Part shown: positions 5,243-6,462 of the stretch, piece after piece
Layout: each line of letters opens with the position of its first letter
Numbering within the stretch: the first letter of the stretch is position 1
Origin: Pseudomonadota bacterium
GTDB lineage: Bacteria; Pseudomonadota; Gammaproteobacteria; Pseudomonadales; UBA5518
Direction of reading: 5' to 3'
Length of the DNA stretch: 6,462 bases
NCBI GenBank assembly: GCA_022705125.1
Contig: JAKJFB010000147.1
Location: forward strand, 316-6,777
Notes under the pieces: model-generated
Told to the model about the DNA's origin: nothing
Databases searched by the model: none
Seen by the model: the letters and a program-made list of their open reading frames with translations, nothing else
Translations under genes and position numbers: made by a program

Positions 5243-6462
5243 ATGCCGGCGGAGCGGATTGCCATGCACAAGATCAAGGAGCTGTTACGGCTCAAGTACG
5301 ACTGCGCGCTCTCGCATGAGCGCATCGCGCGCGCGCTGTCGATCTCCAAGGGGGTGGTCGCCAAGTACGTGAAGGCGGCCGAGGCTCGTGGCCTGAGCTG
5401 GGCCGAACTGGAGCGGGCCGACGAGGCGCAGCTGCGTGCGCTGCTAGGGGCGACCCCACGGCCACGGGGAACGGCGGTAGGCCATGCGCTGCCGGACCTG
5501 GCCGCCGTTCATCAGGGACTCAAGAAGAAGAACGTCACCCTCGCGCTGCTGTGGGAGGAGTACGTCCACGCCGCCCCGGGGCCGACCTACCAGTATTCGC
5601 GCTTCTGCGACCTCTACCGAGCGTTCGCCAAGGGGCTCAAGCGCTCGATGCGCCAGGTGCATCGCGCCGGCGAGAAGCTCTTCATCGACTACGCGGGCGA
5701 CACGGTGCCGATCGTCGATGCCGAGACCGGCGAGATTTCTCGGGCGCAAATCTTCGTCGCGGTGCTCGGGGCGTCAAACTACACCTTCGCCTGCGCCACG
5801 GCCACGCAGTCGCAGGCCGACTGGCTGGGGGCGCTGGGGCGGGCGCTGCGTTTCATCGGCGGCGTGCCCGAGTTGATCGTCCCCGACAACACCCGCGCCC
5901 TGGTGGGCGAGCCGGACCGGTACGCGCCGCAGCTGCAGCGCACCACCGCCGAATTCGCCCAGCACTACGGCGTGGCGATCCTGCCCGCACGCCCCTACAA
6001 GCCGCAGGACAAGAGCAAGGTGGAGGTGGGCGTGCAGATCGTGCAGCGCTGGATCCTGGCGCGGCTGCGGCACCGGCGCTTCTTCTCGCTGGCCGAGCTC
6101 GACGTGGCCATCGCCGAGCTGCTCGAGGATCTCAACGCACGCCCCTTCCAGCGCCTGCCGGGCAATCGTCGCAGCGCCTTCGAGACGCTCGACCAGCCGG
6201 CGCTGCGTGCGCTGCCCGCCACGCCGTTCCAGTTCGCCCAGTGGAAGAAGGCCAAGCCCAACATCGACTATCACGTCGAGTTCGACGGCCACTACTACAG
6301 CGTGCCCCACGCGCTGGTCGGGCAGGTGCTGGAGCTTCGCGTCACGCTCTCGAGCATCGAGTGCTTCGCCAGCGGACGCCGTGTGGCGGTGCATGCGCGC
6401 AGCCACCGGCGCGGCGCCTTCAGCACGCTCACCGAGCACATGCCCGCCTCGCACCAGGCCCA
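5243..6462 (+). CDS. istA: IS21-family transposase IstA, 3' end cut by window
   Basis: DDE transposase that works with the ATPase IstB to insert the element. 406 codons are open from ATG 5243 to the right edge; family members are usually about 500 residues, so the C-terminus is outside. MPAERIAMHKIKELLRLKYD is a typical IstA beginning, followed by a helix-turn-helix (about 24-46, SHERIARALSISKGVVAKYV). The rve-type catalytic core has D149 in LFIDYAGD, D215 in IVPDNTRA and E261 in PQDKSKVEV. A C-terminal beta-barrel-like segment begins near 335 (VEFDGHYYSVPHALVG). GGAG is 7 bases before ATG 5243; the in-frame ATG 5264 is a weaker alternative. No frameshift is visible. Upstream repeats are its probable binding sites, and a leader hairpin may limit its translation. 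Confidence 0.93.
   Translation, partial: MPAERIAMHKIKELLRLKYDCALSHERIARALSISKGVVAKYVKAAEARGLSWAELERADEAQLRALLGATPRPRGTAVGHALPDLAAVHQGLKKKNVTLALLWEEYVHAAPGPTYQYSRFCDLYRAFAKGLKRSMRQVHRAGEKLFIDYAGDTVPIVDAETGEISRAQIFVAVLGASNYTFACATATQSQADWLGALGRALRFIGGVPELIVPDNTRALVGEPDRYAPQLQRTTAEFAQHYGVAILPARPYKPQDKSKVEVGVQIVQRWILARLRHRRFFSLAELDVAIAELLEDLNARPFQRLPGNRRSAFETLDQPALRALPATPFQFAQWKKAKPNIDYHVEFDGHYYSVPHALVGQVLELRVTLSSIECFASGRRVAVHARSHRRGAFSTLTEHMPASHQA

Larger units (their letters stand above)
5014..6462 (+). mobile_element. IS21-family insertion sequence, left end and istA; right part outside window
   Basis: The element comprises a repeat-rich left end (about 5014-5165), a short leader and istA, and continues past the right edge, where the ATPase helper gene istB and the right end would follow. 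The left boundary is placed where the IS630 transposase reading loses homology; a TG at 5010 or 5014 is compatible with the TG...CA termini of this family. The target duplication cannot be checked without the right end. Confidence 0.8.

Noticed and set aside
4351..5319. A 322-codon plus-strand frame overlapping the transposase and the IS21 left end
   Set aside because: It runs out of phase through the transposase and through non-coding IS21 terminal repeats; its residues are a frame-shifted reading of both.
5774..6454. A 226-codon minus-strand frame opposite istA
   Set aside because: Antisense shadow of IstA, whose catalytic residues are intact on the plus strand.

Overview
This is a high-GC window with strongly GC-biased third codon positions. 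It fits a proteobacterium, most likely a beta-proteobacterium of the Rhodocyclales/Burkholderiales type (for example Thauera- or Azoarcus-like). That placement rests on composition and gene style only. No rRNA, tRNA or CRISPR array was seen. It divides into a chromosomal-looking minus-strand part (1-2461), a toxin-antitoxin module (about 2748-3469), a decayed spacer (3470 to about 3990), and two nested insertion sequences (about 3990-6462).

Region 1 (minus strand, read right to left): a rubrerythrin/ferritin-like protein (2461-2006), a small BON-domain lipoprotein (1747-1436), and a NarX-type sensor histidine kinase with a CHASE3-like sensor (1250 to the left edge, cut off in the ATPase domain). 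All three point the same way, and each is separated by 180-260 bases containing hairpins, so they are probably separate transcription units. An envelope lipoprotein, a di-iron protein and a membrane sensor together suggest a stress-response neighbourhood, but this is inference.

Region 2 (plus strand): a Phd/YefM-type antitoxin and a VapC-type PIN-domain toxin overlap by four bases (ATGA). Ahead of them is a good promoter whose -10 box lies inside a 12-bp tandem direct repeat, a likely autoregulatory operator. The 3470-4057 spacer has no intact gene. It holds two inverted-repeat structures and a minus-strand stretch that looks like a remnant of another gene.

Region 3 (plus strand): an IS630-family transposase with its DDE triad intact has lost its C-terminus where the left end of an IS21-family element begins. 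The IS21 left end carries five good copies and one partial copy of a 17-bp motif in both orientations. It is followed by istA, which runs off the right edge. The istA ribosome-binding site lies in a predicted hairpin, and the IS630 transposase may be read from a leaderless transcript.

I found no clearly new multi-gene system. The most informative signals are the IS21 end architecture, the antitoxin operator, the start-site structures of the two transposases, a ferritin-like protein lacking one expected metal-binding glutamate, and the gene remnant in the spacer.
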